A stretch of 64,000 nt of DNA from Buttiauxella noackiae ATCC 51607. GTDB taxonomy: Bacteria; Pseudomonadota; Gammaproteobacteria; Enterobacterales; Enterobacteriaceae. Within the stretch, counting starts at the first letter, position 1. Every line of letters begins with the position of its first letter. Shown here in pieces: positions 1 through 9,400 of the stretch. A program made the position numbers and the translations under genes. Location: the NCBI RefSeq assembly GCF_001654865.1, contig NZ_LXEO01000039.1, positions 1 to 64,000 of the forward strand. The letters run 5' to 3'. The notes under the pieces are model-generated. The model was not told where the DNA came from. It ran no database searches and worked only from the letters and a program-made list of their open reading frames with translations.

Positions 1-28
1 CGGCATTGCGCTGAAAGCGGGTTTTTTT
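1..28 (+). terminator. Right half of a terminator cut by the window edge
   Basis: A GC-rich arm (GAAAGCGGG) is followed directly by seven T on the plus strand. The left arm would lie before base 1. It would end transcription of an unseen plus-strand gene convergent with kduI. Only the right half is visible, so this is tentative. Confidence 0.3.
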
Positions 29-39
29 ATGCCATCTAC

Positions 40-876
40 TTAGCGCAAATCGCCCACTTTCACGTGGTCCATATCATCAAACACCTGGTTCTCGCCAACC
101 ATACCCCAGATAAAGGTATACGCACGCGTACCCACACCTGAGTGAATTGACCAGCTTGGTGAGATCACAGCTTGCTCGTTCTGCATCACAATGTGACGAG
201 TTTCTTGCGGCTGGCCCATCATGTGGAATACACAGCTATCCTGCTCAAGTCCGAAGTAGAAATAGACTTCCATACGACGTTCGTGAGTATGGCAAGGCAT
301 AGTGTTCCACAGGTTGCCAGGTTCCAGTTGGGTCAGACCCATGCTCAGTTGGCAGGTTTCCAGTACATCCGGAACGAAGTACTTATTGATGGTACGACGG
401 TTGCTGGTAACGCTGTCGCCCAGAGTAACCGGAGAAACATCCGCAGGCGTTACGCGCTTGGTTGGGTAAGCAGTATGAGCCGGTGCGCAGTTATAGTAGA
501 AGCGCGCTGGGTTTGCCGGGTCAATGCTTGCAAACACCACTTCTTTAGCACCTTTACCAACATACAGACCATCACGAGAGCCAATTTCGTAGCAAGTTCC
601 ATCGACAGTAATTGTGCCCTGCCCGCCGATGTTAATCACACCCAGTTCACGACGCTCCAGGAAGTAGCTCACGCCTAACTGTTTACCTACTTCACCGCCA
701 ACGCTCACAGTGCGAGTTACTGGCATGACACCACCAACAATGATGCGGTCAATGTGGCTGTAAGTCATGGTGTACTCATCGGCGGTAAAAATAGTTTCAA
801 TCAGAAACTCTTTACGCAGACCGGCAGTATCCAGCGTTTTTGCATGATCACTATGAATGCTTTGACGAATATCCAT
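40..876 (-). CDS. kduI: 5-keto-4-deoxyuronate isomerase KduI
   Basis: KduI (4-deoxy-L-threo-5-hexosulose-uronate ketol-isomerase) turns the linear keto-deoxyuronate made from pectin fragments into 2,5-diketo-3-deoxygluconate, the substrate of KduD. The 278-residue length equals that of E. coli KduI. It is a cytosolic cupin-type metalloenzyme; the zinc ligands of the family are visible as His196, His198, Glu203 and His245. The ATG at 874-876 has the ribosome site AAGGG just upstream. It is divergent from kdgT across a 407-base gap holding one KdgR palindrome. In E. coli kduI follows kduD directly, whereas here kduD lies about 60 kb away at 60026. Identification is secure. Confidence 0.96.
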   Translation of the reverse strand: MDIRQSIHSDHAKTLDTAGLRKEFLIETIFTADEYTMTYSHIDRIIVGGVMPVTRTVSVGGEVGKQLGVSYFLERRELGVINIGGQGTITVDGTCYEIGSRDGLYVGKGAKEVVFASIDPANPARFYYNCAPAHTAYPTKRVTPADVSPVTLGDSVTSNRRTINKYFVPDVLETCQLSMGLTQLEPGNLWNTMPCHTHERRMEVYFYFGLEQDSCVFHMMGQPQETRHIVMQNEQAVISPSWSIHSGVGTRAYTFIWGMVGENQVFDDMDHVKVGDLR

Positions 877-1283
877 TATTTTCCCTTACTGGAATAAGAG
901 GCGGAAATAAAATCACGCCCGTTACTATTAATAATAATTTAGCAATTAAAATATAGTTGTTCACAGAAACCCTACATTTAACTGCACCACAAAGACAGTT
1001 TATCACCAGAATAAATAAATAATGTGATCCAAATTGAAATATTGTTTCAATTTGATTGAAGTGCAGTTCCGATCGGTAGATAGTTTATCTCACGACGCGT
1101 TACCTGGCAGATTAGCCGAGGTAATTAGCTCAATAAGATTTATGAAACTGCCATTAAGAGCAAATAGCATCTCTGACCCAACATACTCATTAATCAGGGA
1201 AAACAAACGGTTTTCGCCGCTAACTGTTAAGTCATTTTTTCATTAACACGCTGTAATTAATGAAAAAATCATAAGGAATTACC
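877..1283. promoter_or_regulatory. kduI-kdgT divergent regulatory region
   Basis: 407 bases without a credible gene; it must hold both promoters. It is AT-rich. The only clear protein site is the KdgR palindrome at 1031-1053. A TGTGATC half-site just left of it (1024-1030) could be half of a CRP site, which would fit the known CRP plus KdgR control of pectin genes, but the second half is poor. Confidence 0.6.
1031..1053. promoter_or_regulatory. KdgR operator between kduI and kdgT
   Basis: The core TTGAAATATTGTTTCAA is a near-perfect palindrome flanked by AAA/TTT and fits the KdgR consensus (GAAAC-N-N-N-GTTTC type, AT-rich flanks). KdgR is an IclR-family repressor released by KDG. One site can serve both divergent genes. 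Confidence 0.8.
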
Positions 1284-2276
1284 ATGAAGATCAAAACTAC
1301 TATTGAACGCATTCCTGGTGGGATGATGTTGGTTCCATTGATACTTGGAGCTATTTTAAATACTTTCGCTCCAGATACTGGTGCCTATTTTGGTTCATTT
1401 ACTAAAGGGATGATAAGCGGCACCGTTCCAATTCTGGCGGTCTGGTTCTTCTGTATTGGTGCCTCAATTGATCTTCGTGCTACAGGTACGGTTCTGCGTA
1501 AATCTGGCACCCTGGTACTGACCAAAATTGCCGTTGCCTGGGTTGTAGCAATGATTGCCGCCTCCTTTATTCCTGAAGGCGGTATTCAGACCGGTATGTT
1601 TGCAGGTTTGTCCGTTCTGGCCCTCGTTTCTGCGATGGACATGACCAACGGTGGCCTGTATGCGAGCCTGATGAACCAGTACGGTACTAAAGAAGAGTCA
1701 GGTGCATTTGTCCTGATGTCTCTGGAATCTGGCCCACTGATGACCATGGTGATTCTGGGTTCCGCAGGTCTGGCTTCATTTGAACCTCACCACTTTATCG
1801 GTGCCGTGCTGCCATTCCTGATTGGTTTTGCGTTGGGTAACCTTGACCACGATTTCCGTGCTTTCTTTAGTAAAGCAACGCCTGTCCTGATTCCGTTCTT
1901 CGGCTTTGCGTTGGGTAACACCATCAACCTGGGCGTGATTATGGATACCGGTCTGCTGGGTATCATGCTGGGTGTTGCGGTTATCGTAGTGACTGGTATT
2001 CCTTTGATTCTTGCCGATAAATACATCGGTGGCGGTAACGGTACAGCGGGTATTGCAGCATCTTCCGCAGCAGGGGCTGCAGTAGCAAACCCGGTTATCA
2101 TTGCACAAATCAATCCGGCATTTGAGCCAGTAGCCGCATCAGCAACAGCTCTGGTTGCAGCAAGTGTGATTGTGACAGCAATTCTGGTACCAATTATTAC
2201 CGCGCTGTATTCAAGGCGTATGGGCGGCAAAGTCGTAAAAGCTAAAAAGGCTGAAGCCGTCGAAATGACGCATTAA
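1284..2276 (+). CDS. kdgT: 2-keto-3-deoxygluconate permease KdgT
   Basis: Inner-membrane proton symporter that imports 2-keto-3-deoxygluconate, the end product of pectin monomer breakdown before phosphorylation by KdgK. The protein has 330 residues (E. coli KdgT 327) and is almost wholly hydrophobic, with about ten membrane segments; the short charged end ([11 protein letters not shown]) is cytosolic. The ATG follows the ribosome site AAGGA with normal spacing. It is divergent from kduI and shares its KdgR operator, and it ends just before a strong hairpin terminator. The start of the protein, with the motif [13 protein letters not shown], is typical for the family. Confidence 0.95.
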   Translation: MKIKTTIERIPGGMMLVPLILGAILNTFAPDTGAYFGSFTKGMISGTVPILAVWFFCIGASIDLRATGTVLRKSGTLVLTKIAVAWVVAMIAASFIPEGGIQTGMFAGLSVLALVSAMDMTNGGLYASLMNQYGTKEESGAFVLMSLESGPLMTMVILGSAGLASFEPHHFIGAVLPFLIGFALGNLDHDFRAFFSKATPVLIPFFGFALGNTINLGVIMDTGLLGIMLGVAVIVVTGIPLILADKYIGGGNGTAGIAASSAAGAAVANPVIIAQINPAFEPVAASATALVAASVIVTAILVPIITALYSRRMGGKVVKAKKAEAVEMTH

Positions 2277-2293
2277 TTTCAGAATGCTTTAAT

Positions 2294-2325
2294 AAAAAAT
2301 GGAGCCTTTCGGCTCCATTTTTTTA
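2294..2325. terminator. Bidirectional terminator, kdgT / aminotransferase
   Basis: Perfect hairpin ATGGAGCC-tttc-GGCTCCAT with A-run on the left and T-run on the right. It lies between the two convergent stop codons and can stop transcripts from both sides. Confidence 0.9.
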
Positions 2326-2327
2326 TC

Positions 2328-3512
2328 TTACAGCGCAGATTTAAGTCGCTGAACTGCCTCGTAAAGCTGCTCTTCAGTGGCCGTTGCGTAAGAGAAACGT
2401 AGCGTTTTCTTATCAGCATTATCACTAAAGAAGAACTCACCAGGTACATACACGACTCCTTTTTCCAGGGTCTGTTGTAACCAACGAGTGGTATCAAATT
2501 CATAGCGGAAAGCGGCCCACAAGAACATCCCACCCTGCGGCTGATTGAAGGTAATATGCTCACCGAGTTCCTGTTGTAAAAACGTAGACAAACTCAGACA
2601 CTTCTTCTTATACGCTTCACGAATAAGCTCGATTTGCGGGTTCAGGCGCTCAAGTGTGAGATACGCCGACACCAGCGATTGCGTAAAGGAATTAGCATGC
2701 AAATCTGTAGCTTGTTTAATGATGGCCACTTTTTGCTTCATCCACTCGGGCAAAACAATCCAACCTACACGCAGACCTGGTGCCAGAATCTTAGAAAACG
2801 TTGAGGTATACACGACGTTATCTCTGCTGCCGCGTTCAGTAGCCACTTGCAGCAAGGTTTTTTCTCGAGCTTCAGAGAAGCTAATAGCCCCATACGGATC
2901 GTCTTCAACGATGACAAAATGGTGCTCTTCTGCCAGCTTGACCAGTTTTTCACGGCGACTGGCACTGAGTGTTGTGCCGCTTGGGTTGCCAAATGTCGGA
3001 ACGATGTAGACGCCTTTAATACGCGTTGTTTTCAGCAATTCTTCCAGTTCATCGACGATCATACCGTGCTCGTCGCTGCCCACTGATTTCACATTGGCTT
3101 CATTGAGGCTGAGGATTTGCAGCGTCGCCAGATAAGTTGGGCGCTCAACAACAAACACATCACCCGGATTCACCAGCGCACGCATCAGCAAATCCAATGC
3201 TTGCTGCGAACCAGAAGTGATCAGGAGTTGATCCGCAGTAGTGGTAATGCCACGTTCCTGGCAAAGTCCAACGAGTTGATGACGTAATTCAACATTGCCT
3301 TCAGTCAAACCATATTGAAAAGCATCGTTAAAATTCTCAGCGACCACTTTTTGAGTCGCTATACCTAACCCTTCGGTATCAAACAATTCGCTGGAAGGAA
3401 TGCCGCCAGCAAGAGAAATCACGCCTGGCATTTTGCTGTGTTTCAATAATTCTCTGATTGCTGATGGTTGTAGAGCCTGAATACGATGTGCGAGGTGTGA
3501 ACTATTACTCAT
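2328..3512 (-). CDS. PLP-dependent aminotransferase, LysN/AADAT-like (fold type I)
   Basis: A 394-residue class I/II aminotransferase without the N-terminal GntR domain seen in MocR relatives. Visible signature residues are the GSQQALDL helix start (101-108), NPSG (176-179), the PLP-ring aspartate region EDDPYG (203-208) and the Schiff-base lysine Lys241 in TSTFSKILAPGLRVG. The sequence resembles the 2-aminoadipate/valine-pyruvate type group, so the amino donor may be a bulky or branched amino acid; substrate cannot be read from sequence. It stands alone between convergent kdgT and divergent xni. In E. coli K-12 the serine genes sdaC-sdaB occupy the place left of xni. Confidence 0.85.
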   Translation of the reverse strand: MSNSSHLAHRIQALQPSAIRELLKHSKMPGVISLAGGIPSSELFDTEGLGIATQKVVAENFNDAFQYGLTEGNVELRHQLVGLCQERGITTTADQLLITSGSQQALDLLMRALVNPGDVFVVERPTYLATLQILSLNEANVKSVGSDEHGMIVDELEELLKTTRIKGVYIVPTFGNPSGTTLSASRREKLVKLAEEHHFVIVEDDPYGAISFSEAREKTLLQVATERGSRDNVVYTSTFSKILAPGLRVGWIVLPEWMKQKVAIIKQATDLHANSFTQSLVSAYLTLERLNPQIELIREAYKKKCLSLSTFLQQELGEHITFNQPQGGMFLWAAFRYEFDTTRWLQQTLEKGVVYVPGEFFFSDNADKKTLRFSYATATEEQLYEAVQRLKSAL

Positions 3513-3701
3513 GTTGTTGTCTCTAATTTTTCTATTCGCTTAAAATATACATAGCAACCTAATTAGTTAGCAATGTATTTTCAGATCAATAAGTACGACT
3601 TTTATTGCGAGCCGCTTTCCTGATTACGCGTCCCGAATTCGCGGTCACTCTACAGAAATGTTAGTGTGTACAAAGCAAATATCGAAAGCGAAATATCCAT
3701 G

Positions 3702-4469
3702 ATGATTCATTTACTTATCGTTGACGCCCTGAACCTGATACGTCGTATCCATGCGGTCCAGGGGTCCCCCTGCGTTGAAACTTGTCTGCATGCCCTTGAT
3801 GCGCTGATAACACACAGTCAACCTACACATGCTGTTGCCGTGTTTGACGACGAAGACCGCCGTGAAGGTTGGCGACATCAGGTCTTGCCAGACTATAAAG
3901 CGGGGCGCGCACCAATGCCAGATACCTTGCATCAAGAAATGCCACTCTTACGGGAAGCTTTCGCTAAAAGAGGTGTGGCTTGTTGGCATTCCCAGGGAAA
4001 TGAAGCAGATGACCTGGCGGCAACTCTTGCAGTAAAAGTCGCAGCCGGTGGGCATCGAGCCACCATCGTTTCGACCGATAAAGGTTTTTGCCAACTGTTA
4101 GCGCCCACTATTCAAATTCGTGATTATTTTCAAAAGCGCTGGTTGGATGCGCCTTTTATTGCGCAGGAATATGGCGTTCAGCCTGAACAGTTGGCTGATT
4201 TCTGGGGACTTGCAGGGATAAGCAGCAGCAAAATTTCCGGCGTTCCGGGCATTGGGCCGAAAAGTGCCACGCAGTTAATCAATCAATTTTCCACACTGGA
4301 AGCGCTGTACGAAAGGCTGGATGAAGTGCCAGAAAAATGGCGCAAGAAATTAGAGCAGCATAGGGAAGTTGCGTTTATTAGCCGCCAGGTTGCAAAGCTA
4401 CAGACGGATTTGGTGCTTGATGGGAATTTGCAGCAGTTACGTTTGCCGAATGGAATACCCTCACCATAG
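3702..4469 (+). CDS. xni: Flap endonuclease Xni (ExoIX)
   Basis: Xni is a structure-specific 5' flap endonuclease related to the 5'-3' exonuclease domain of DNA polymerase I. The N-terminal half carries the metal-binding acid clusters ([28 protein letters not shown]), and the helix-hairpin-helix part contains [11 protein letters not shown] chose the second of two overlapping ATG codons (3699 and 3702), giving 255 residues against 251 in E. coli; a GTG at 3666 also stays open but adds unmatched residues. The last residues (PNGIPSP) and the stop are encoded inside a palindromic repeat, so the normal C-terminus has been replaced. It is convergent with rlmM. Confidence 0.9.
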   Translation: MIHLLIVDALNLIRRIHAVQGSPCVETCLHALDALITHSQPTHAVAVFDDEDRREGWRHQVLPDYKAGRAPMPDTLHQEMPLLREAFAKRGVACWHSQGNEADDLAATLAVKVAAGGHRATIVSTDKGFCQLLAPTIQIRDYFQKRWLDAPFIAQEYGVQPEQLADFWGLAGISSSKISGVPGIGPKSATQLINQFSTLEALYERLDEVPEKWRKKLEQHREVAFISRQVAKLQTDLVLDGNLQQLRLPNGIPSP

Positions 4470-4502
4470 CCCTCTCTATGAGGAGAGGGTTGGGATGAGG
4501 GG
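4457..4502. repeat. Palindromic intergenic repeat covering the xni stop
   Basis: An imperfect inverted repeat of about 46 bases: CCCTCACC...CCCTCTC-tatga-GGAGAGGG...GGGATGAGGG. Hairpins of this CCCTC/GAGGG type recur between genes in many enterics. It sits between two convergent genes. It lacks a T-run on either strand, so it is not a classical intrinsic terminator, though it may block transcription or protect 3' ends. Confidence 0.7.
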
Positions 4503-4509
4503 CGAATTA

Positions 4510-5610
4510 TTATCTTTCGTCGCGACGACCACCGACAGCCGCCCACATACGGCGCACATGCACGGTCACTTCTTCACGGTCGTGATATAACTGGCGAGCC
4601 TGAATCTCAGCGCTGATACCATGTTCTGCCAGTTTTTCATGAATCAATGCCAGGTTTTGCGACACTTCTTCATAACGTTTCTTCATTGGCAGCTTAAGGT
4701 TGAAAATGGTTTCACGGCACCAGCCATTAACCAGCCACGTTGCCATCAGACTCGCTACTTTCGCCGGTTTCTCAACCATGTCACAGACCATCCAGGAGAT
4801 GTTATTGCGGCTTGGCTTGTATTTGAAACCGTCTTCCTGCAACCAGGTCACCTGCCCTGTGTCCATCAGACTTTGCGCCATTGGGCCGTTGTCGACTGAA
4901 CAAACCCACATGTTGCGTTGCGTTAATTGGTAAGTCCAACCGCCTGGACAGGCTCCAAGGTCAACGGCATGCATCCCGTTTGCCAGACGCTCATCCCACT
5001 CATCAGCCGGAATAAAAGTATGGAAAGCCTCTTCCAGTTTCAGCGTTGAACGGCTTGGCGCCTCAGAAGGCAATTTCAGACGTTGGATGCCCATATAGAA
5101 AGGCGAGTTGTTATTGCTATAGGAATAGCCGGTATAGCAACAGCCGGGCGCGATAAAAAACACATGCACTACCGGGCGTTTTGGCGTTTCGTAATTGGTA
5201 AGAACCCCTGCTTCACGCAGGCTTGCACGCAGTGGCACCGTCAGCTTACGGCAGAACTTCATCAACTCTTTGCTTTCATTGGTGTCGGCAACTTCAACGC
5301 GAAGATCGCCGCCTTTTTCTACGACACCTGTCAGCATTCCGGTGATTGGCGTAATACGATCGTCAGTTGGAAGATCTTTGAGCAGTTCACCGGCAACAAA
5401 CATCTGACGAGCAAAGATCAAATCTTTAAATGGCAGCTCACGCGCAAGCTTATCGGCATCATCTTGCTGATAACATTCGTAAATAACATAACCGCTGTTT
5501 TCTTTAACACGAGCAAAACCAAAAATGTCGCGTTGACTGGCCTTATCGGTAATCTCTGCCGCACACTCTTTCTCAAAACCTTGTCGGCAATACAAAATAA
5601 CTTTATTCAT
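4510..5610 (-). CDS. rlmM: 23S rRNA (cytidine-2498 2'-O) methyltransferase RlmM
   Basis: RlmM methylates the ribose of C2498 in domain V of 23S rRNA. Length is 366, as in E. coli. It has an N-terminal THUMP-like region (about 1-170) and a C-terminal Rossmann methyltransferase domain; the SAM-binding loop [13 protein letters not shown] lies near residue 218. The start ATG is followed by [11 protein letters not shown]. It overlaps the end of ygdD by 8 bases, so the two are translationally coupled. Confidence 0.95.
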   Translation of the reverse strand: MNKVILYCRQGFEKECAAEITDKASQRDIFGFARVKENSGYVIYECYQQDDADKLARELPFKDLIFARQMFVAGELLKDLPTDDRITPITGMLTGVVEKGGDLRVEVADTNESKELMKFCRKLTVPLRASLREAGVLTNYETPKRPVVHVFFIAPGCCYTGYSYSNNNSPFYMGIQRLKLPSEAPSRSTLKLEEAFHTFIPADEWDERLANGMHAVDLGACPGGWTYQLTQRNMWVCSVDNGPMAQSLMDTGQVTWLQEDGFKYKPSRNNISWMVCDMVEKPAKVASLMATWLVNGWCRETIFNLKLPMKKRYEEVSQNLALIHEKLAEHGISAEIQARQLYHDREEVTVHVRRMWAAVGGRRDER

Positions 5611-5998
5611 GGCTTACGCCCCTACGTTTCAGGCGCATTGCACCAATCAACATCAATATCCAACCGGCCAGAAAACTGATTCCACCGACGGGGGTAACAA
5701 ACGCCCAAAGGCGTAAATGAGACAGCGCCAGACAATAAAGGCTGCCGCTAAATAGAACTGTACCGAGCGCCATAAATACGCTGCTCCAGTAAAACCAAAT
5801 GCTGATCCGGCGCTGCATAGCGACCGCCAGACCAAAAATGGCTAATGTGTGAAACGCCTGATATTCAAGGCCGGTTTGAATCCAGCCCATCTCCACAACA
5901 CCAAGCGTTTTGCTCAAAACGTGAGCCCCGAAGGCTCCGAGAGCAACAAAGACAAAACCGCTAATTGCGGTAAAAATCAGCATGAAACGGCTGGTCAT
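5603..5998 (-). CDS. ygdD: DUF423 inner membrane protein YgdD
   Basis: 131-residue membrane protein with four hydrophobic segments and the family motif GALGAFGAH (here [12 protein letters not shown] near residues 18-30). Function is unknown in all species. It lies between gcvA and rlmM in the same direction and overlaps rlmM by 8 bases, the conserved arrangement in enterics. Confidence 0.93.
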   Translation of the reverse strand: MTSRFMLIFTAISGFVFVALGAFGAHVLSKTLGVVEMGWIQTGLEYQAFHTLAIFGLAVAMQRRISIWFYWSSVFMALGTVLFSGSLYCLALSHLRLWAFVTPVGGISFLAGWILMLIGAMRLKRRGVSHE

Positions 5999-6047
5999 GG
6001 TGTAACCCTAAATTAAGGCGTAGCGGCCTGGCTACGCGATGGTTTGC

Positions 6048-6965
6048 TTATTGATCGTAGCGAAAACGGAATTTTTCTTGTTCGCTCGCAGTTTTCGCCA
6101 GAATCCACTGCCTGAAGGCCGCTATTTTACCCAGTTCTGCCTGGCTGTCATGACAAACAAGATAAAACGCGTTTTTACTCACCAGAACATCATTAAATGG
6201 GCAAACTAAGCGGCCCGCTTCAAGCTCGGATTGCGCCATAACATTATTCGCCAATGCAATGCCTTGCCCGTGAATTGCAGCCTGTAACACCATCGCACTG
6301 TGGCTGAAGATGGGGCCTTGCTGCACATTAATATGGCTTACGCCTAATTGGCGAGTATAGGTCTGCCAGTCTCGACGAGAAGCATCATGCAGCAAAGTAT
6401 GATGGGCTAAATCTTCAGGGGTTTTAATTGGTTTATCGCCCGTTAACAGCAAAGGCGAGCAGACCGGCAGCAAATATTCTGCATAAAGCTTTTCCACTCG
6501 CAAACCTGGCCAGTTTCCACGCCCGTAAAAAATCGCGACGTCGACATCATCAGAAAGTTTATCTTCCTGGCGGTCAACAGCCTGGATTCGTACGTCGATT
6601 CCCGGATAAGCTGTATTAAAGCTAGTTAGGCGTGGCACAAGCCAGTGAATGGCAAAACTTGGCAGTAAACTGACCGTTAATGCACCTTTAGCGCTTCGCG
6701 CCTGAAGCTTACGCGTTGCTTCTGTCAGCTGCGAAAATATCTCTTTGATGTCCAGATAGTAACTCTGCCCCTCCTCAGTCAGCAACAAAGAGCGGTTGCG
6801 GCGGCGGAACAGTTTCAGGCCCAGAAAATCCTCCAGAGACTTAATCTGGTGGCTCACGGCGGCCTGTGTCACGAATAACTCATCAGCCGCTTTAGTAAAA
6901 CTCAGGTGGCGAGCAGCGGCGTCAAATACACGTAAGGCATTTAAAGGTGGCAAACGCTTGGACAT
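6048..6965 (-). CDS. gcvA: Glycine cleavage LysR-type regulator GcvA
   Basis: GcvA activates gcvTHP in the presence of glycine, represses it without glycine (with GcvR), and drives transcription of the divergent sRNA gcvB. The 305-residue length equals E. coli GcvA. The winged helix-turn-helix covers about residues 20-45 (FTKAADELFVTQAAVSHQIK), followed by the substrate-binding domain. The 128-base gap to the gcvB start holds both promoters and contains AT-rich sequence with CTATTAG-like elements of the type GcvA binds. Confidence 0.96.
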   Translation of the reverse strand: MSKRLPPLNALRVFDAAARHLSFTKAADELFVTQAAVSHQIKSLEDFLGLKLFRRRNRSLLLTEEGQSYYLDIKEIFSQLTEATRKLQARSAKGALTVSLLPSFAIHWLVPRLTSFNTAYPGIDVRIQAVDRQEDKLSDDVDVAIFYGRGNWPGLRVEKLYAEYLLPVCSPLLLTGDKPIKTPEDLAHHTLLHDASRRDWQTYTRQLGVSHINVQQGPIFSHSAMVLQAAIHGQGIALANNVMAQSELEAGRLVCPFNDVLVSKNAFYLVCHDSQAELGKIAAFRQWILAKTASEQEKFRFRYDQ

Positions 6966-7093
6966 AGTTGATTGGCTTAAATGTTAAAGTCTATTAACAA
7001 ACAGGTGAACTTAGTTAACCTATTAGTTTTTTTTATCTGAGCCATTATAAATTGTCCGTTGAGGATGCACCAGCAAATACCTATAGTGGCGTC

Positions 7094-7299
7094 ACTTCCT
7101 GAGCCGGAACGAAAAGTTATCTGAAATGCGTGTTTCGGAGGGCTTTTGGCTTACGGTTGTGATGTTGTGTTGTTGTGTTTGCAATTGGTCTGGCATTCCA
7201 GACCCCGGTAGCTAAGCTACCCCTTTTTCACTTCCTGTACATTTACCCTGTCTGTCCATAGTGATTAATGTAGCACCGCAAATTGCGGTGCTTTTTTTT
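7094..7299 (+). ncRNA. gcvB: Small RNA GcvB
   Basis: A 206-base match to GcvB, starting ACTTCCTGAGCCGGAACG and ending in the hairpin AGCACCGCAAATTGCGGTGCT plus eight T. The GT-rich R1 seed (around 7156-7188, with repeated TTGTG) that pairs with many amino-acid and peptide transporter mRNAs is fully kept, as is the block CACTTCCTGTACATTTACCC near 7230. The part just after the 5' hairpin and the middle hairpin (CCAGACC...GGTAGC) differ from E. coli. It is divergent from gcvA, its activator. Hfq-dependent repressor of uptake genes such as dppA, oppA and sstT. Confidence 0.97.
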
Positions 7300-7333
7300 G
7301 CCTGTACTTTGCGCGAAAGTCTGAGCAAAAAGG

Positions 7334-7561
7334 TTACTGATCCAGTTCAACCATCTCTTTCACATCCGTACGGTTAATCTGCTGCTTATTACCGTTGGCA
7401 TCTTTATAAGAAATCATCCCGGTTTCATCATCAGTTTTCGGTTTGCCATCGGACACGATGGTACGGCCATCGTTGGTGTGCATTACGTAATTCGGGCTGG
7501 AACATCCTGAAAGACCAAAAGCCATAACACCAACAAATACTGCTGCGGCTGCCTTGTTCAT
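7334..7561 (-). CDS. ygdI: YgdI/YgdR family lipoprotein YgdI
   Basis: 75-residue lipoprotein. The signal peptide ends in the lipobox LSGC, so Cys20 is the lipidated residue. The mature part has the short SH3-like DUF903 fold with the motif VMHTNDGRTIVSDGKPKTDD. A strong AAGGAGA ribosome site precedes the ATG. Function is unknown. It is paralogous to ygdR at 35668, which shows the same pattern ([20 protein letters not shown]). Confidence 0.94.
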   Translation of the reverse strand: MNKAAAAVFVGVMAFGLSGCSSPNYVMHTNDGRTIVSDGKPKTDDETGMISYKDANGNKQQINRTDVKEMVELDQ

Positions 7562-7753
7562 ATTCTTCTCCTTAGTAGCGTTTAATGCTGATTAACACTA
7601 AAAAATAAAGTAGGTGAAATACTCACCTAACATTAATTAGCATAACTCTCTTTCGTGAGCTTGCCAGTTTTGCAGATTATTCCGAAGGTCATTGATCCCT
7701 TGTGTGATTAAAGCAAATGCGCCACGATCTACGGATTGGATACGAGGAAAATC

Positions 7754-8959
7754 ATGAAAACTTTTAATCCTGCCCAGTTTCGCAGCCAGTTTCCGGCACT
7801 GGCAGATGCGGGTGTCTATCTCGACAGCGCTGCAACCACACTCAAACCTCTCGCCGTTATTGAAGCGACTCAACAGTTTTATAGCCTCAGTGCCGGTAAT
7901 GTTCACCGCAGCCAATTTGCAGCGGCACAGCGTCTTACAGAACGCTATGAGGCAGCTCGCGACAGCGTAGCGACTCTACTCAACGCGCCTTCAGGCAAAG
8001 ATATCGTCTGGACTCGTGGCACCACCGAAGCAATCAACCTGGTAGCACAGTGCTATGCACGCCCTCGCCTGCAACCTGGTGACGAAATTATTGTTAGCGA
8101 AGCCGAACACCACGCTAACTTTGTGCCGTGGTTAATGGTCGCGGAGCAAACTGGTGCAAAAGTCATTAAGCTGCCGCTGGGCAAAGATTACCTCGCTGAT
8201 TTAAGCAAACTGCCCGAATTGCTGAACGAGCGGACTAAAATTCTGGCATTAGGCCAGATGTCTAATGTTACGGGTGGCTGCCCGGATCTGGTTAAAGCCA
8301 TCACTGCCGCTCATGCAGCAGGCGCGGTTGTAATGGTCGATGGGGCGCAAGGCATAGTGCATTGCCCACCTGACGTACAAGCATTAGATATCGATTTTTA
8401 TGCTTTCTCCGCCCATAAGCTTTACGGCCCAACCGGCATCGGCGCGCTCTACGGCAAAAGCGAACTGCTGGAAGAAATGTCTCCTTGGCTTGGCGGCGGC
8501 AAAATGATTACTCACGTCTCGTTTGAAGGTTTTAAAACGCAGCCGGTACCGTATCGCTTTGAAGCAGGCACGCCAAATGTAGCGGGAGTTATCGGCTTGA
8601 GTGCTGCTCTTGAGTGGTTGGAAAGCGTTGATTTGCAGGAGGCTGAAGCATATAGCCGAGGCCTTGCGACTCTCGCTGAAGCGCAGTTGGCTAAACGCCC
8701 AGGTTTTCGCAGTTTTCGCTGCCAGGATTCAAGCCTGCTGGCGTTCGATTTCACCGGCGTTCACCACAACGATATGGTCACGTTATTGGCTGAAGCGGGT
8801 ATTTCCCTGCGTGCCGGTCAACATTGTGCACAGCCGCTGCTCGCCGCATTAGGGGTGAGCGGGACACTACGCGCCTCTTTTGCACCATACAATACGCAAA
8901 GCGATGTGGATGCGCTGGTCAAAGCCATCGACAATGCACTGGAAATTTTGGTGGATTAA
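7754..8959 (+). CDS. csdA: Cysteine desulfurase CsdA
   Basis: PLP enzyme that takes sulfur from cysteine and passes the persulfide to CsdE; it also acts on cysteine sulfinate. I take the ATG at 7754 (ribosome site GAGGA six bases before), which gives 401 residues exactly as in E. coli; an upstream ATG at 7736 would add six unmatched residues. The PLP lysine lies in AFSAHKLYGP (about residue 222) and the catalytic cysteine in RAGQHCAQPLL (about residue 358). It abuts csdE with no gap. Confidence 0.96.
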   Translation: MKTFNPAQFRSQFPALADAGVYLDSAATTLKPLAVIEATQQFYSLSAGNVHRSQFAAAQRLTERYEAARDSVATLLNAPSGKDIVWTRGTTEAINLVAQCYARPRLQPGDEIIVSEAEHHANFVPWLMVAEQTGAKVIKLPLGKDYLADLSKLPELLNERTKILALGQMSNVTGGCPDLVKAITAAHAAGAVVMVDGAQGIVHCPPDVQALDIDFYAFSAHKLYGPTGIGALYGKSELLEEMSPWLGGGKMITHVSFEGFKTQPVPYRFEAGTPNVAGVIGLSAALEWLESVDLQEAEAYSRGLATLAEAQLAKRPGFRSFRCQDSSLLAFDFTGVHHNDMVTLLAEAGISLRAGQHCAQPLLAALGVSGTLRASFAPYNTQSDVDALVKAIDNALEILVD

Positions 8960-9400
8960 ATGACAAGTGGATTCCTGGCCGGTCACCCTTTCGGCACCTC
9001 AATCACCGCTGACAACCTACGAGCCACATTCGCTCCATTGCAGCAATGGGAAGATAAATACCGCCAGCTGATCCTGCTAGGGAAACAGCTTCCAGCACTC
9101 CCGGCTGATTTAAAGTGCGAAAATATCGAGATTGCAGGCTGTGAAAACCGCGTCTGGTTGGGTCACAACCTTCAGGCAGATGGCACTCTGCATTTCTATG
9201 GGGATAGCGAAGGGCGAATCGTTCGGGGCTTGCTGGCGGTGTTGCTCACCGCAGTTGAAGGGAAAACAGCGGAACAACTGCTCAATGAAGATCCGCTCGC
9301 CCTGTTTGATGATTTAGGGTTACGTAATCAGCTGAGTGCTTCACGTAGCAGCGGGCTTGCGGCATTAGCGCAAGCCGTACGTGTTGCGGCTCAGGCCTGA
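8960..9400 (+). CDS. csdE: Sulfur acceptor protein CsdE
   Basis: SufE-like partner of CsdA. The acceptor cysteine is Cys61 in [11 protein letters not shown]. Length is 146 (E. coli 147). Its ATG follows the csdA stop codon directly. CsdE hands sulfur on, in E. coli to TcdA (CsdL) among others, and tcdA is convergent next door. The 3' ends of csdE and tcdA overlap by 10 bases. Confidence 0.95.
   Translation: MTSGFLAGHPFGTSITADNLRATFAPLQQWEDKYRQLILLGKQLPALPADLKCENIEIAGCENRVWLGHNLQADGTLHFYGDSEGRIVRGLLAVLLTAVEGKTAEQLLNEDPLALFDDLGLRNQLSASRSSGLAALAQAVRVAAQA

Noticed and set aside
172..678. Long plus-strand open frame over kduI
   Set aside because: It lies antisense inside a conserved gene and its composition mirrors kduI codons; no family features.
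1034..1246. 70-codon plus-strand ORF in the kduI-kdgT gap
   Set aside because: It starts inside the KdgR operator, has no ribosome site and no protein-like pattern.
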